The notes below the pieces were generated by a model, which did no database searches, was not told the origin of the DNA, and saw only the letters and a list, made by a program, of their open reading frames with translations. Below are positions 25,588 to 33,946 of a stretch of 64,000 nucleotides of DNA, one piece after another. The stretch is from the NCBI RefSeq assembly GCF_049994905.1, contig NZ_CP188258.1, forward strand, positions 806,001 through 870,000, given 5' to 3'. Position numbers and translations under genes: made by a program. The DNA comes from Diaminobutyricibacter sp049994905 (GTDB lineage: Bacteria > Actinomycetota > Actinomycetes > Actinomycetales > Microbacteriaceae). How positions within the stretch are numbered: position 1 is the first letter of the stretch; each line of letters starts with the position of its first letter.

Positions 25588-26700
25588 ATGGCAAGCGTCA
25601 ACACAATGAAAATCGATCGCAGGACCCTTCTCCTTGGTGGTCTCGCGGCCGGCGTGGCTCCCCTGTTCCTGTCGGGCTGCGCCCCGACCGGCGCGGCCGC
25701 CAGCGCGGGCAGCGGCACGCTCAACTGGCTCACCTGGTCCGACCACTTCTCGAACGACCAGCTCGCCAAGGTCGCCGGTGCGACCAAGATCACCGGTCGT
25801 CCCAAGCTGTTCTCGGACAACGCGGATGCGCTTCTGCAGCTGAAGCAGACCGGCAGCCAGTTCGACATGGTGTCGGCCGACGCGCTCTGGGTCAAGAAGT
25901 ACCGCGAGAGCGGACTCATCGACCCGTTCCAGCTCGATGAGATCCCGGCGAGCGCGGAGCTTTACCCGGAAGCCCGGCAGTTCCCGTTCTTCACGGACCC
26001 GCAGGGCTACCTCGGCTTCCCGTTCTCGTGGTCGAGCGTGCAGATCTATTACAACCCCGCCGTCGTCAAGACCCCGCCGACGTCGTGGGCCGACATCACC
26101 GACCCGAAGTACAAGGGCCTGGTCGTGGCAGAGAACATCCCCACCGACCTGATGGCCATCGCCGGCATCGCTACGGGGTCGAAGTCGCCCTACGGCCTCG
26201 ACACCGACGGCATCTCGAAGGCGGCGAACTACCTGAAGGCGCTGAAGCCGAACATGGTCAAGCTCGCCACCCAGAACAGTGAGATCGTCACCATGCTCTC
26301 CAGTGGCGCTGCGGCGATCGGCATCTCGAACCTCGGCACCGACCTCCGCGTCAAGGCCGCAGGCGGCCCCCAGATCGAGGCGGCGTACCCGAAGGAGGGC
26401 ACGATCGGCTTCATCGATTCGGAAATGGTCACCTCCGCCGGTAAGAACAAGGCTCTGGTGAAGAAGTTCATCGGCGCAATGGAGACCCGGGACTACATCG
26501 TGCAGAACTTCAAGACGAACGGCCGCCCGCTGTTCAACCAGAAGGCTGCGCAGGTTCTCCTGAACGACCCGAAGTGGGCCGACAGCGCGAAGCGCCTGTT
26601 CATGGACCAGCCGGAGAAGGCTCTCGCGATGACCCTCAAGGGACCCGCCGGCGACCAGCAGGCGTACACCGAGGCATTCAACCAGGTGTTCGGCGCATAA
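25588..26700 (+). CDS. PotD/PotF-type solute-binding lipoprotein with a Tat signal
   Basis: 370 residues. The N-terminus MASVNTMKIDRRTLLLGG has a twin-arginine at 11-12, a hydrophobic stretch and a lipobox FLSGC with Cys 31, so it should be a Tat-exported lipoprotein. The mature part (TLNWLTWSDHFSNDQLAKVA; FPFSWSSVQIYYNPAVVKTPP; GTIGFIDSEMV) fits the spermidine/putrescine-binding fold. The other two binding proteins in this window (11604, 47954) have plain Sec lipoprotein signals. In an inositol cluster the ligand is probably a cyclitol, perhaps a cationic one such as an amino-inositol; this is inference. Confidence 0.88.
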   Translation: MASVNTMKIDRRTLLLGGLAAGVAPLFLSGCAPTGAAASAGSGTLNWLTWSDHFSNDQLAKVAGATKITGRPKLFSDNADALLQLKQTGSQFDMVSADALWVKKYRESGLIDPFQLDEIPASAELYPEARQFPFFTDPQGYLGFPFSWSSVQIYYNPAVVKTPPTSWADITDPKYKGLVVAENIPTDLMAIAGIATGSKSPYGLDTDGISKAANYLKALKPNMVKLATQNSEIVTMLSSGAAAIGISNLGTDLRVKAAGGPQIEAAYPKEGTIGFIDSEMVTSAGKNKALVKKFIGAMETRDYIVQNFKTNGRPLFNQKAAQVLLNDPKWADSAKRLFMDQPEKALAMTLKGPAGDQQAYTEAFNQVFGA

Positions 26701-26701
26701 C

Positions 26702-27637
26702 GTGTCCACGTCAGAAACCACACTGACCCGGAGCCCGGGGACGACTGTCGTCCCCGGCTCCGGCCGGGTCGCGGCCGCACGGCGCCAGCGCCGGAACTGG
26801 CGGCAGTACGTCGGGTTCACCCCCGCCCTCGTCGTGTTCGGGATCTTCTTCGTCGCTCCGCTCTGCCTGATCGTCGTCTACTCGTTCTGGACGACGAAGA
26901 ACTACAACCTCATCCCGGGGTTCACGCTCGACAACTACAAGACGATCGTCACGACCGACACGTACATCAAGACCTTCGGTAAGACGATCCTGATGGCGAC
27001 CCTCGCGACAGCAACGACGCTGGCCCTCGCGTTCCCGTTCTGCTACTGGCTTGTGCGGTATGTGCCTGCGAAGCTGCAGCGCCTCCTGATCCTCCTGGTC
27101 ATCCTCCCGTTCTGGACCAGCTACCTGCTGCGTGCGTACGCCTGGGTCGCCATCCTCGGAGACAACGGCGCCATCAACGTCTTCCTCAAGAGCGTCGGTC
27201 TCACCGATCAGCCGGTCAAGTTCTTCCTCTACGACAACCCGGCGGTCTACATCGTCCTGGTGTATCTGTACTTCCCGTTCGCAGCTCTGACGCTGTTCGC
27301 ATCCCTTGAGCGTTTCGACTGGAGGCTCCTGCGCGCTGCGGTGGACCTCGGCGCATCGCCCATGCGGAGTCTCGTGACCATCCTGCTTCCCCAGATGAAG
27401 CTCGCGATGGTCACCGCGGGGATCTTCGTTTTCATCCCGATCCTCGGCGAGTACGTGGCGCCCCAGATCGTCGGTGGAACGAACGGCGTCCTCATGGGCA
27501 ACCTGATTGCGAACTTCTTCTCCGGTTACCTCCTGCCGCTCGGCTCGGCCGCGAGCGTCCTGGTGGCGCTGGTGATCGTCGTTCTGCTCGTGCTCTTCCG
27601 CAAGGGCCTCGACACTAAGGATATTTATGGCGCATGA
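26702..27637 (+). CDS. ABC transporter permease (PotB-like)
   Basis: 311 residues from a GTG immediately after the previous stop. Six membrane helices after a ~40-residue N-terminus; EAA-loop region LRAAVDLGASPMRSLVTILLP. It overlaps the next permease by 11 nt, so the two are translationally coupled. Confidence 0.9.
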   Translation: MSTSETTLTRSPGTTVVPGSGRVAAARRQRRNWRQYVGFTPALVVFGIFFVAPLCLIVVYSFWTTKNYNLIPGFTLDNYKTIVTTDTYIKTFGKTILMATLATATTLALAFPFCYWLVRYVPAKLQRLLILLVILPFWTSYLLRAYAWVAILGDNGAINVFLKSVGLTDQPVKFFLYDNPAVYIVLVYLYFPFAALTLFASLERFDWRLLRAAVDLGASPMRSLVTILLPQMKLAMVTAGIFVFIPILGEYVAPQIVGGTNGVLMGNLIANFFSGYLLPLGSAASVLVALVIVVLLVLFRKGLDTKDIYGA

Positions 27638-28487
27638 CACTGAGGTCGTAAACCCCAGGGCAAAGATCACCAAGGGTCTGCTCTCCGTCTACGGCGTATG
27701 CATCTACATCTTCCTGTTCGCACCGATCGCTGTGATGATCGCCCTCTCGTTCAACAAGTCGAATGTCGTCGGGTTCCCGATGACCGGCTTCACGCTGGAC
27801 TGGTACCAGGCGCTCACGCAGAACGCCACCATCCAGGGGGCGCTCGCCAACACGTTGTGGGTAGCCTCCTGGGTGGTCATCCTGGCGACGGTGATCGGGA
27901 CCGCCGCGGCGTTCCCCCTGGTTCGTGCGCAGATCAAGTACCCGGCCGCGGTCCGCGTGTTCGTCACGCTGCCGATCATGATCCCCGGTCTGCTGATCGG
28001 CGTTGCGATCCTGGTGCTGTCGACGAACATCCTGCACCTGCAGCCGTCGTTGCCCATCGCGGTTATCGGCCAGACCGTCCTCGCAACCCCGTTCGTCATC
28101 CTCGTGGTGTCGTCGCGGCTCGAGACGCTGGACCGCAACTATGAGCGGGCGGCGGCGGACCTGGGCGCGGGTCCGGTGAAGCGATTCGTCTTCGTCATCA
28201 TGCCGCTGATCTACCCGGGCGTCGTCGCTGCCGCACTGATGGCGTTCACGCTGTCGCTCGATGAGTTCGTCGTGACCAACTTCATCATCGGGAGCGACCA
28301 GACGCTGCCCATCTACATCTACAGCCAGCTGAAGTTCGGCATCACCCCGGAGGTGAACGCCCTCGCGACGCTGATGCTGTTGGCGACGGTCACCTTGATC
28401 GGTGTGACGGCGCTCGCCCTGAAGCTCATCAAGATGCTGACCGGCCGGAAGGTCCGGAAAGCGCAATTGGAGGAACAGAATGCATAA
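27627..28487 (+). CDS. ABC transporter permease (PotC-like)
   Basis: 286 residues, six helices, EAA loop NYERAAADLGAGPVKRFVFV. It completes the PotABCD-type importer and overlaps the following isomerase gene by 8 nt. Confidence 0.9.
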   Translation: MAHDTEVVNPRAKITKGLLSVYGVCIYIFLFAPIAVMIALSFNKSNVVGFPMTGFTLDWYQALTQNATIQGALANTLWVASWVVILATVIGTAAAFPLVRAQIKYPAAVRVFVTLPIMIPGLLIGVAILVLSTNILHLQPSLPIAVIGQTVLATPFVILVVSSRLETLDRNYERAAADLGAGPVKRFVFVIMPLIYPGVVAAALMAFTLSLDEFVVTNFIIGSDQTLPIYIYSQLKFGITPEVNALATLMLLATVTLIGVTALALKLIKMLTGRKVRKAQLEEQNA

Positions 28488-29475
28488 GCCCGACCGGATC
28501 GGGGTCGTCCTGGAGGCGTTCCTTGATCGCCCCCTCGATGAGGTGCTCACCTGGCTGAGCACCGAGGTGCCGCTCGTCACGGCGGTCGAGGTCGGGGCCG
28601 GCGGCTATGCGCCGCACCCGCACTGCGAACCGGATGAGCTCCTTTCGAGCGAGCAGAGCCGGACGCAGTGGCTGGGCCGGCTGCGTCGCCACGACATCGA
28701 ACTGGATGCGCTGAACGTGTGGGGCAACCCGCTGCATCCTGATGCCGAGATCGCGGCCGCGCACGACGGGGCACTCCGACGCGCCATCCGCCTGGCCGGC
28801 GACCTGGGCACGAACACGATCGTCGCCATGGCCGGAGCCCCGGCCGCGCTGGTGGGGGACCGCGCGCCGGTCTTCGGCGCCGGCGGGTGGTTGCCGTATC
28901 TCGAAGGTGTCCACGAGCAGCAGTGGGAGGACAGGGTCGCACCGTATTGGGCCGAGCTCTCCGAGTTCGCGGCGCGGGTGAATCCGGATGTGCGCCTGTG
29001 CATCGAACTCCACCCGGGCAGTGCGGTGTACAACGTCGAGACCTTCGAGAAGTTCGCCGCCCTCGGCCCGAACCTCTACGCCAACCTCGACCCGAGTCAC
29101 TTCTTCTGGATGGGCATGGATGCGATCAAGGTCGTGGAGCGCATCCGCCACCGGATCGGTCACGTGCACGCGAAGGACACGTCGTTCAACGCGGAGCACC
29201 TGGCGCTGAACGGCCTGCTCGACCACCGCTGGCCGGCGAACCCTGCCGAGATGCCCTGGAACTTCTCGGTTCCCGGTCATGGCCACGACGAGCAGTACTG
29301 GCGGGCCCTCATCGGCGCGTTCGAGGGGTCGCCGGCGACGACCATCTCGATCGAACACGAAGACCCGTTCGTCGCACCGGCGATCGGTGTCCCTGAGGCC
29401 GCGGCGCTCATCCGCCGCGCACTCGACGGGACGGCACCCGGCACGACCCACGAACCCGCGGAACTTTCCGCTTAA
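28480..29475 (+). CDS. Sugar-phosphate isomerase/epimerase-family TIM-barrel protein (IolH-like)
   Basis: 331 residues of the AP-endonuclease-2-like barrel. Metal ligands are expected in LCIELHPGSAVYN (Glu), ANLDPSHFFWMG (Asp/His), GHVHAKDTSF (His) and TISIEHEDPF (Glu). Such proteins isomerise or epimerise keto-inositols and related sugars. Coupled to the transporter upstream, it probably acts early on the imported compound. The exact reaction is unknown. Confidence 0.8.
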   Translation: MHKPDRIGVVLEAFLDRPLDEVLTWLSTEVPLVTAVEVGAGGYAPHPHCEPDELLSSEQSRTQWLGRLRRHDIELDALNVWGNPLHPDAEIAAAHDGALRRAIRLAGDLGTNTIVAMAGAPAALVGDRAPVFGAGGWLPYLEGVHEQQWEDRVAPYWAELSEFAARVNPDVRLCIELHPGSAVYNVETFEKFAALGPNLYANLDPSHFFWMGMDAIKVVERIRHRIGHVHAKDTSFNAEHLALNGLLDHRWPANPAEMPWNFSVPGHGHDEQYWRALIGAFEGSPATTISIEHEDPFVAPAIGVPEAAALIRRALDGTAPGTTHEPAELSA

Positions 29476-29500
29476 CCCCGAAACAAGGAGAACCATACTC

Positions 29501-30625
29501 ATGACACGACGACTCAAAGTCGGCGTTGTAGGCGCAGGCCTCATCGCCCAGGTGATGCACCTGAACTACCTCCGCGAGCTGTCCGACGAGTTCGAGATCG
29601 CCGCACTGTGCGACATCTCGGACGCGAACGCCGCGAACAACGCTGCCCGGTACAACATCCCCGCCACCTTCTCGGACTGGCGCGAAATGCTCAAGGAGCC
29701 GATCGACGCCGTCTTCATCCTGACCTCGGGCAGCCACGCCCCGATCGCCATCGAGGCGGCCAGGGCCGGCAAGCACGTCCTGGTGGAGAAGCCGATGTGC
29801 TTCTCGGTCGCCGAGGGCCTCGAGATGCAGGAAGCCGCTCGCGAAGCGGGCACTACCCTCATGGTCGCGTACCCGAAGCGCTACGACCCGGCGTTCGCCC
29901 GGTTCCGTGAACTGGCCGTTGCGACCGAGAACCCCGCCCTGATGCGGGTGACCACCTTCGAGTCCCCCTTCATCCCGTACGTGCGCCACTACTCGCTCGC
30001 GCCGGTCTCGCCGATCCCCGCCGACGCGATCGCCACCTGGAAGGCGGAGACGCACGCGAGCATCACGCGTGCGATCGGCGACGCCGACCCGTTCCTGCGC
30101 CAGAGCTACCACGCCGTGCTGCTCGACACGCTCGTCCACGAGCTCAACACGATCCGAGGCGTCCTCGGCGAGCCGACGAGCCTGGAGTACGCCGACCTCA
30201 CAACGGCGGGCCTCACGGTCATCTTCAAGTTCGACGAACTGACCGTGTCGATCAACTGGCTCGACCTCCAGGGCGGGTTCACACGCTACGAGATGGAATT
30301 CGCCATCTACGGCCCGGACTCCCGTGTGACGCTGAGCTTCCCGTCGCCGTTCCTGCGGAGTGCACCGGCGACCGTCGAGATCGTCGACGGCGAGACCGGC
30401 ACCGCGGCATCGCGCTCTGTCAGCGAGATCGTGTCGTACGAGAGCTCGTTCAAGCTCGAGCTCAAGGCCTTCCACGGCCACGTCGTCAACGGCACCGAGC
30501 CCGTCACGAGCGCGGCGGATGCTCTCCACGACCTCGCACTGTGCGAAGCGATCATCCGCTTCCTGCAGACGCGCGAGCCCATCGAGAACCCCAGCGCCAT
30601 CGACGCGTCCGTCCTCGTCCACTAG
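29501..30625 (+). CDS. Gfo/Idh/MocA-family oxidoreductase, second
   Basis: 374 residues from the ATG at 29501, with AAGGAG 11 nt before it. Rossmann motif VGVVGAGLIAQVMHLNYL, VEKPMCFS (EKP motif), substrate-domain segment LLDTLVHELNTIRGV. The N-terminal half is typical, but the second domain lacks the usual GxHxxD motif and has LVHELN in that place, so the substrate may be unusual. Lies between two TIM-barrel genes. Confidence 0.85.
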   Translation: MTRRLKVGVVGAGLIAQVMHLNYLRELSDEFEIAALCDISDANAANNAARYNIPATFSDWREMLKEPIDAVFILTSGSHAPIAIEAARAGKHVLVEKPMCFSVAEGLEMQEAAREAGTTLMVAYPKRYDPAFARFRELAVATENPALMRVTTFESPFIPYVRHYSLAPVSPIPADAIATWKAETHASITRAIGDADPFLRQSYHAVLLDTLVHELNTIRGVLGEPTSLEYADLTTAGLTVIFKFDELTVSINWLDLQGGFTRYEMEFAIYGPDSRVTLSFPSPFLRSAPATVEIVDGETGTAASRSVSEIVSYESSFKLELKAFHGHVVNGTEPVTSAADALHDLALCEAIIRFLQTREPIENPSAIDASVLVH

Positions 30626-30644
30626 GAAAACCAGGAATCAGGAA

Positions 30645-31574
30645 ATGAAAACCACTGAAGGAATCGTCGTCGCCAATGCGCCGATCAGCTATGGGGCGTT
30701 CGAGGTGACGGTCGGCATCGATCCGAACGTCCCCGACGGCCGTGAGATCCTTGCCGCCGTGCGCGACGCAGGCTACGCCGGAATCGACCTCGGCCCGGTC
30801 GGCTACCTCGGAAACGAAGCACAACTCGGCCGCCGCCTGTCGGACAACGGTCTGGGTCTCGCCGGCGCATACCTCGAGCTGCCGTTCTCGGAGGCGGCCG
30901 AACTCGACGCCATGATGCCGGAACTCGACGCCATGCTCGACACGTTCGACTCGCTCGCAGAGTTCGACCTCGGCCTGCCGCCGAAGCCGACCATCGCCGA
31001 CGCGGGCGCCGAGCACCGGCGCGTCGCGCCCGGTTCGGGCAAGCGTAAGCCCGAGAGCGGCTACACCGCCGCGCAGTGGGACGCGTTCGCTCTCGGGCTG
31101 GAGCGCGTCGTCGACCACTGCCGCCAGCGCGGCTACGAGCCGACGTTCCACCACGAGACCGGCACCTACATCGAGTCGCCGGCCGAGATCGGGCGCGTGC
31201 TCGAGCTCTCCGACATCGGACTGTGCCTGGACACCGGCCACTTCCTCATCGGTGGAGGTGACCCGGTGAAGTACCTTCAGACGTGGGCGGACCGCATCAA
31301 CCACGTGCACCTGAAGAGTGCGACCATCGCCCGGTTTGACGAGATCGTCGCCGATGGTGCGCCGACGACCGCGATCTGGGATCGCGAGGTGTTCCCGCCC
31401 CTCGGTGCGGGTGACCTCGAGGCGGATGCCTTCCTGTCGACCCTCGAAGACATCGGCTACTCCGGCTGGCTCGTCGTCGAGCAGGACATCTTCCCCCGCA
31501 CTCCCGAGCGTTTCGCCCGGGCGAGCGTCGACCAGCGCGCGAACCGCGTCTTCCTCTCGGAGCGTGGACTGTGA
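30645..31574 (+). CDS. iolE: Inosose dehydratase-like TIM-barrel protein
   Basis: 309 residues from the ATG at 30645 with GGAAATG context. Starts VVANAPISYGAFEVTVG, close to the APISWGVxE start of actinobacterial IolE. TIM-barrel metal residues appear in FHHETGTYIESPAEI, LCLDTGHFLIGGGDP and INHVHLKS, with VVEQDIF at the end; the LDTGHxxIGG and HLK phrases are IolE hallmarks. It should dehydrate 2-keto-myo-inositol (scyllo-inosose) to the diketone used by IolD. Overlaps iolG by 4 nt. Confidence 0.8.
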   Translation: MKTTEGIVVANAPISYGAFEVTVGIDPNVPDGREILAAVRDAGYAGIDLGPVGYLGNEAQLGRRLSDNGLGLAGAYLELPFSEAAELDAMMPELDAMLDTFDSLAEFDLGLPPKPTIADAGAEHRRVAPGSGKRKPESGYTAAQWDAFALGLERVVDHCRQRGYEPTFHHETGTYIESPAEIGRVLELSDIGLCLDTGHFLIGGGDPVKYLQTWADRINHVHLKSATIARFDEIVADGAPTTAIWDREVFPPLGAGDLEADAFLSTLEDIGYSGWLVVEQDIFPRTPERFARASVDQRANRVFLSERGL

Positions 31575-32509
31575 GCGCCGCGTTCCGCCTGGGGATCATC
31601 GGGGGCGGCCGCATGGGCCGCACCCACCTGCGCGCACTCGCCGACTCGCAGGACGTCGTGTGCGTCGCGGTCGCCGAACCGTTCGAGCCGTCCGCTGACG
31701 AACTGCGCGAGCAGGGTTACACGGTCTACGCGACCGTCGCCGAACTGCTCGCTGCCGGCGGCATCGACGGCGTCATCATCGCGGCTCCCACCGACCAGCA
31801 CCTCGAACTCGCCGTCCAGGTGATCGAGGCCGGCGTGTCGGTGCTATGCGAGAAGCCGTTCGGTCTCTCCTCTCCGGCCGCACGCGAGGCCGCCGCACTC
31901 GCGGTGGAGCGTGGGGTCGCGCTGCAGATCGCATACTGGCGGAGGTTCATCCCCGAGCTGGTGACCCTGCGCGAGGACATCGCCACGGGCAAGCTCGGTG
32001 CGGTGCAGCTGCTCATCTGCTCGCAGTGGGATGAGGCGCCGCCCGCGGCGAGCTTCCGCAACCACAGCGGTGGACTGTTCCTCGACATGGGCGTGCACGA
32101 GATCAACCAGATGCTCTGGCTGCTCGACGAGCGTGTGGTCGACGTGACCGCAGTCGCTGGCCCGGTTTCGACGGATCCGCAGGCTCCGGAGGATTTCGAC
32201 AGCGCTCAGGCCCTCCTCACCCTCGAGGACCAGAGCACCGTGATGGTCTCGCTCGGGCGCTACTACCCGGGCGGCGATGTGGTCACCGCCGAGCTCTTTG
32301 GCTCGAAGGGTCACCGCCTCGTCGAGGTCGTCTCACCGGCGACCGGGGAAGCCCCGCAACTCGAGGCTCTCCGTCTCCAGGCCGAAGCGTTCGCGCGTTT
32401 CGCCCGGGGAGGTGCGTGCGAAGGCACGACCGCGATCGAAGCGGCCGATGTCATCGACATCGCACAGCAACTGACCGACTCTGCTCGGATCGCGGTGCTC
32501 TCGGACTGA
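31571..32509 (+). CDS. iolG: Inositol 2-dehydrogenase (Gfo/Idh/MocA family)
   Basis: 312 residues, GTG start overlapping the previous TGA. LGIIGGGRMGRTHLRAL (NAD fold), CEKPFGL (Lys), and the substrate motif GGLFLDMGVHEINQMLWLLDE, with the Asp and His of the GxxxDxxxHxxD pattern used by myo-inositol dehydrogenases. It should make scyllo-inosose and NADH. It is the shortest and most IolG-like of the three MocA-family enzymes here. Confidence 0.82.
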   Translation: MSAAFRLGIIGGGRMGRTHLRALADSQDVVCVAVAEPFEPSADELREQGYTVYATVAELLAAGGIDGVIIAAPTDQHLELAVQVIEAGVSVLCEKPFGLSSPAAREAAALAVERGVALQIAYWRRFIPELVTLREDIATGKLGAVQLLICSQWDEAPPAASFRNHSGGLFLDMGVHEINQMLWLLDERVVDVTAVAGPVSTDPQAPEDFDSAQALLTLEDQSTVMVSLGRYYPGGDVVTAELFGSKGHRLVEVVSPATGEAPQLEALRLQAEAFARFARGGACEGTTAIEAADVIDIAQQLTDSARIAVLSD

Positions 32510-32542
32510 CGTCCGTCGCACCAAAGGAAAGGATCTATTCGA

Positions 32543-32755
32543 ATGTTCGCCAATTTGACCGGATGGCACCTGCTGATCATCCTGGCCGTCGTCCTGCTCA
32601 TGTTTGGAGCACCAAAGCTGCCAGGCCTCGCCAAGAGTGTTGGGCAGTCCATGCGCATCTTCAAGAGTGAAGTTCGGACGATGAAGGACGAGGCCACGGG
32701 CACGGAGGCGGAGGCGCCCGCCGTCGTCGCCCCCGAGACCACGCCGATCGGCTAG
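32543..32755 (+). CDS. tatA: Twin-arginine translocase subunit TatA, accessory copy
   Basis: 70 residues: one N-terminal membrane helix (WHLLIILAVVLLMFGAPKLP), the FGxxxLP hinge, an amphipathic helix (LAKSVGQSMRIFKSEVRTM) and an acidic tail. Ribosome site AAGGAAAGGAT. It lies 33 nt after iolG on the same strand, so Tat genes are part of the inositol cluster. Actinobacteria normally keep tatA with tatC at a housekeeping locus; this is probably a second set. Confidence 0.92.
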   Translation: MFANLTGWHLLIILAVVLLMFGAPKLPGLAKSVGQSMRIFKSEVRTMKDEATGTEAEAPAVVAPETTPIG

Positions 32756-32759
32756 ATCG

Positions 32760-33605
32760 ATGATAAGTTCCGGCGGGAAGGCCAGACGTGGATCACGTAT
32801 GACGATCGGCGCGCACCTCACTGAGTTGCGCAAACGTCTCGTACGCTCCGCGGCTGCCCTTCTCGTCGGGTCCGTCGCCGGCTGGTTCATCGCCGATCCG
32901 GTGATGGCGGCCCTGCGCGGTCCTGTAACAGCGATCGCTCTCGGGCAGCACAGGAACGCCTCGCTGAACTTTCCGGACATCACCGGGGCGTTCGACCTGA
33001 AGATGCAGATTGCGATCACCGTGGGGGCTGTGCTCTCGAGTCCCGTCTGGCTGTACCAGGTGTTCGCGTTCATCGTCCCGGGACTCACCGGCCGGGAGCG
33101 GCGCTACACCTTCGGGTTCTTCCTGAGCGCCGTCCCGCTCTTCCTGGCCGGATGCGCCGCCGGGTGGTATGTCGTGCCGCACATCGTCTCGCTGATGACA
33201 GCTTTCGCCTCCACTCAGGACGCGGCGTTGATCGATGCTTCGCCGTATTACTCGTTCGTGCTCAAGCTGGTACTCGCCATCGGCATCGCGTTCGTGCTGC
33301 CCGTCTTCCTGGTACTGCTGAACTTCATGGGCGTGCTCAGCGCCCGTTCCATCGTGAAATCGTGGAGGGTCGCCCTGATCCTCATCGTGCTCTTCACCGC
33401 GATCGCGACCCCTTCGGCCGATGTGGCCTCGATGTTCCTCCTCGCCGTACCGATGGTCGCGCTCTACTTCGCGGCGGCCGGCGTCTCCTGGCTGCACGAT
33501 CGCCGTGTGGCGAAGCGAGCGCGGTCCCTCGACGACGCCGCCATACCTGCGGCTGAGCTGGAGCTGCCCGAACTGTCCGGCGCACTGCCGGGCGAAAGGA
33601 AGTAG
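32760..33605 (+). CDS. tatC: Twin-arginine translocase subunit TatC, accessory copy
   Basis: 281 residues from ATG 32760; an internal ATG at 32799 (MTIGAHLTELRKRL) matches the usual TatC start better and may be the true one. Six membrane helices with the conserved HLxELRxRL N-terminus, the FIVPGLTGRERRYTFG loop after helix 2, and a helix 5 region ending TPSADVASM. It forms the signal-peptide receptor of the Tat system. Immediately follows tatA. Confidence 0.92.
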   Translation: MISSGGKARRGSRMTIGAHLTELRKRLVRSAAALLVGSVAGWFIADPVMAALRGPVTAIALGQHRNASLNFPDITGAFDLKMQIAITVGAVLSSPVWLYQVFAFIVPGLTGRERRYTFGFFLSAVPLFLAGCAAGWYVVPHIVSLMTAFASTQDAALIDASPYYSFVLKLVLAIGIAFVLPVFLVLLNFMGVLSARSIVKSWRVALILIVLFTAIATPSADVASMFLLAVPMVALYFAAAGVSWLHDRRVAKRARSLDDAAIPAAELELPELSGALPGERK

Positions 33606-33610
33606 CCGGG

Positions 33611-33874
33611 ATGCTCGGACTCTCTTTTGACAAGCTCCTCGTGATCGGACTCATCGCAGCGATGCTGATCGGTCCGCAGCACCTGCCCCTGTACGCGTCG
33701 AAACTCGCGACATTCGTCCGCGGCCTCCGCGAGATGGTAATGGGCGCCCAGGAGCGGCTGCGCGAAGAGGTCGGCCCCGAGTTCGACGAGGTCGACTGGA
33801 AGAAGCTCGACCCCCGGCAGTACGACCCCCGCAGGATCGTCCGCGATGCCCTGTGGGACAACGACACGGATTGA
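33611..33874 (+). CDS. tatB: Twin-arginine translocase subunit TatB, accessory copy
   Basis: 87 residues: membrane helix FDKLLVIGLIAAMLIGPQHLP, amphipathic helix, then EVGPEFDEVDWKKLDPRQYD and PRRIVRDAL, the tail typical of actinobacterial TatB. GGGATG context with the start 5 nt after tatC. Having tatB beside tatAC is unusual for actinobacteria, where it is normally encoded elsewhere; here the three form a self-sufficient translocase. Confidence 0.88.
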   Translation: MLGLSFDKLLVIGLIAAMLIGPQHLPLYASKLATFVRGLREMVMGAQERLREEVGPEFDEVDWKKLDPRQYDPRRIVRDALWDNDTD

Positions 33875-33885
33875 ATCCTTGTTAT

Positions 33886-33899
33886 TATGTCCTTACATA
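33886..33899 (+). promoter_or_regulatory. Putative IolR operator, copy 2, upstream of iolC
   Basis: TATGTCCTTACATA is a perfect inverted repeat (TATGT / ACATA around CCTT) directly downstream of tatB and before iolC, sharing TGTCCT(T/C)ACA with the iolR site. A TATTAT -10-like box (33883-33888) overlaps it, implying a second promoter inside the cluster. Confidence 0.6.
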
Positions 33900-33946
33900 G
33901 TTACAATCATACTGTGACCCCAGAACAGAGAGTTGTGCAACGAAGC

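Noticed and set aside
29408..30622. 404-codon antisense frame in the MocA-type gene, and similar frames at 25570-26820 and 35736-37337
   Set aside because: Typical GC-rich shadow frames rich in Arg, Asp and Val; the plus-strand genes have clear family motifs and ribosome sites.
33887..33946. Extending iolC to ATG 33887
   Set aside because: That ATG lies inside the IolR-type palindrome and the extra 20 residues are not part of the IolC family.
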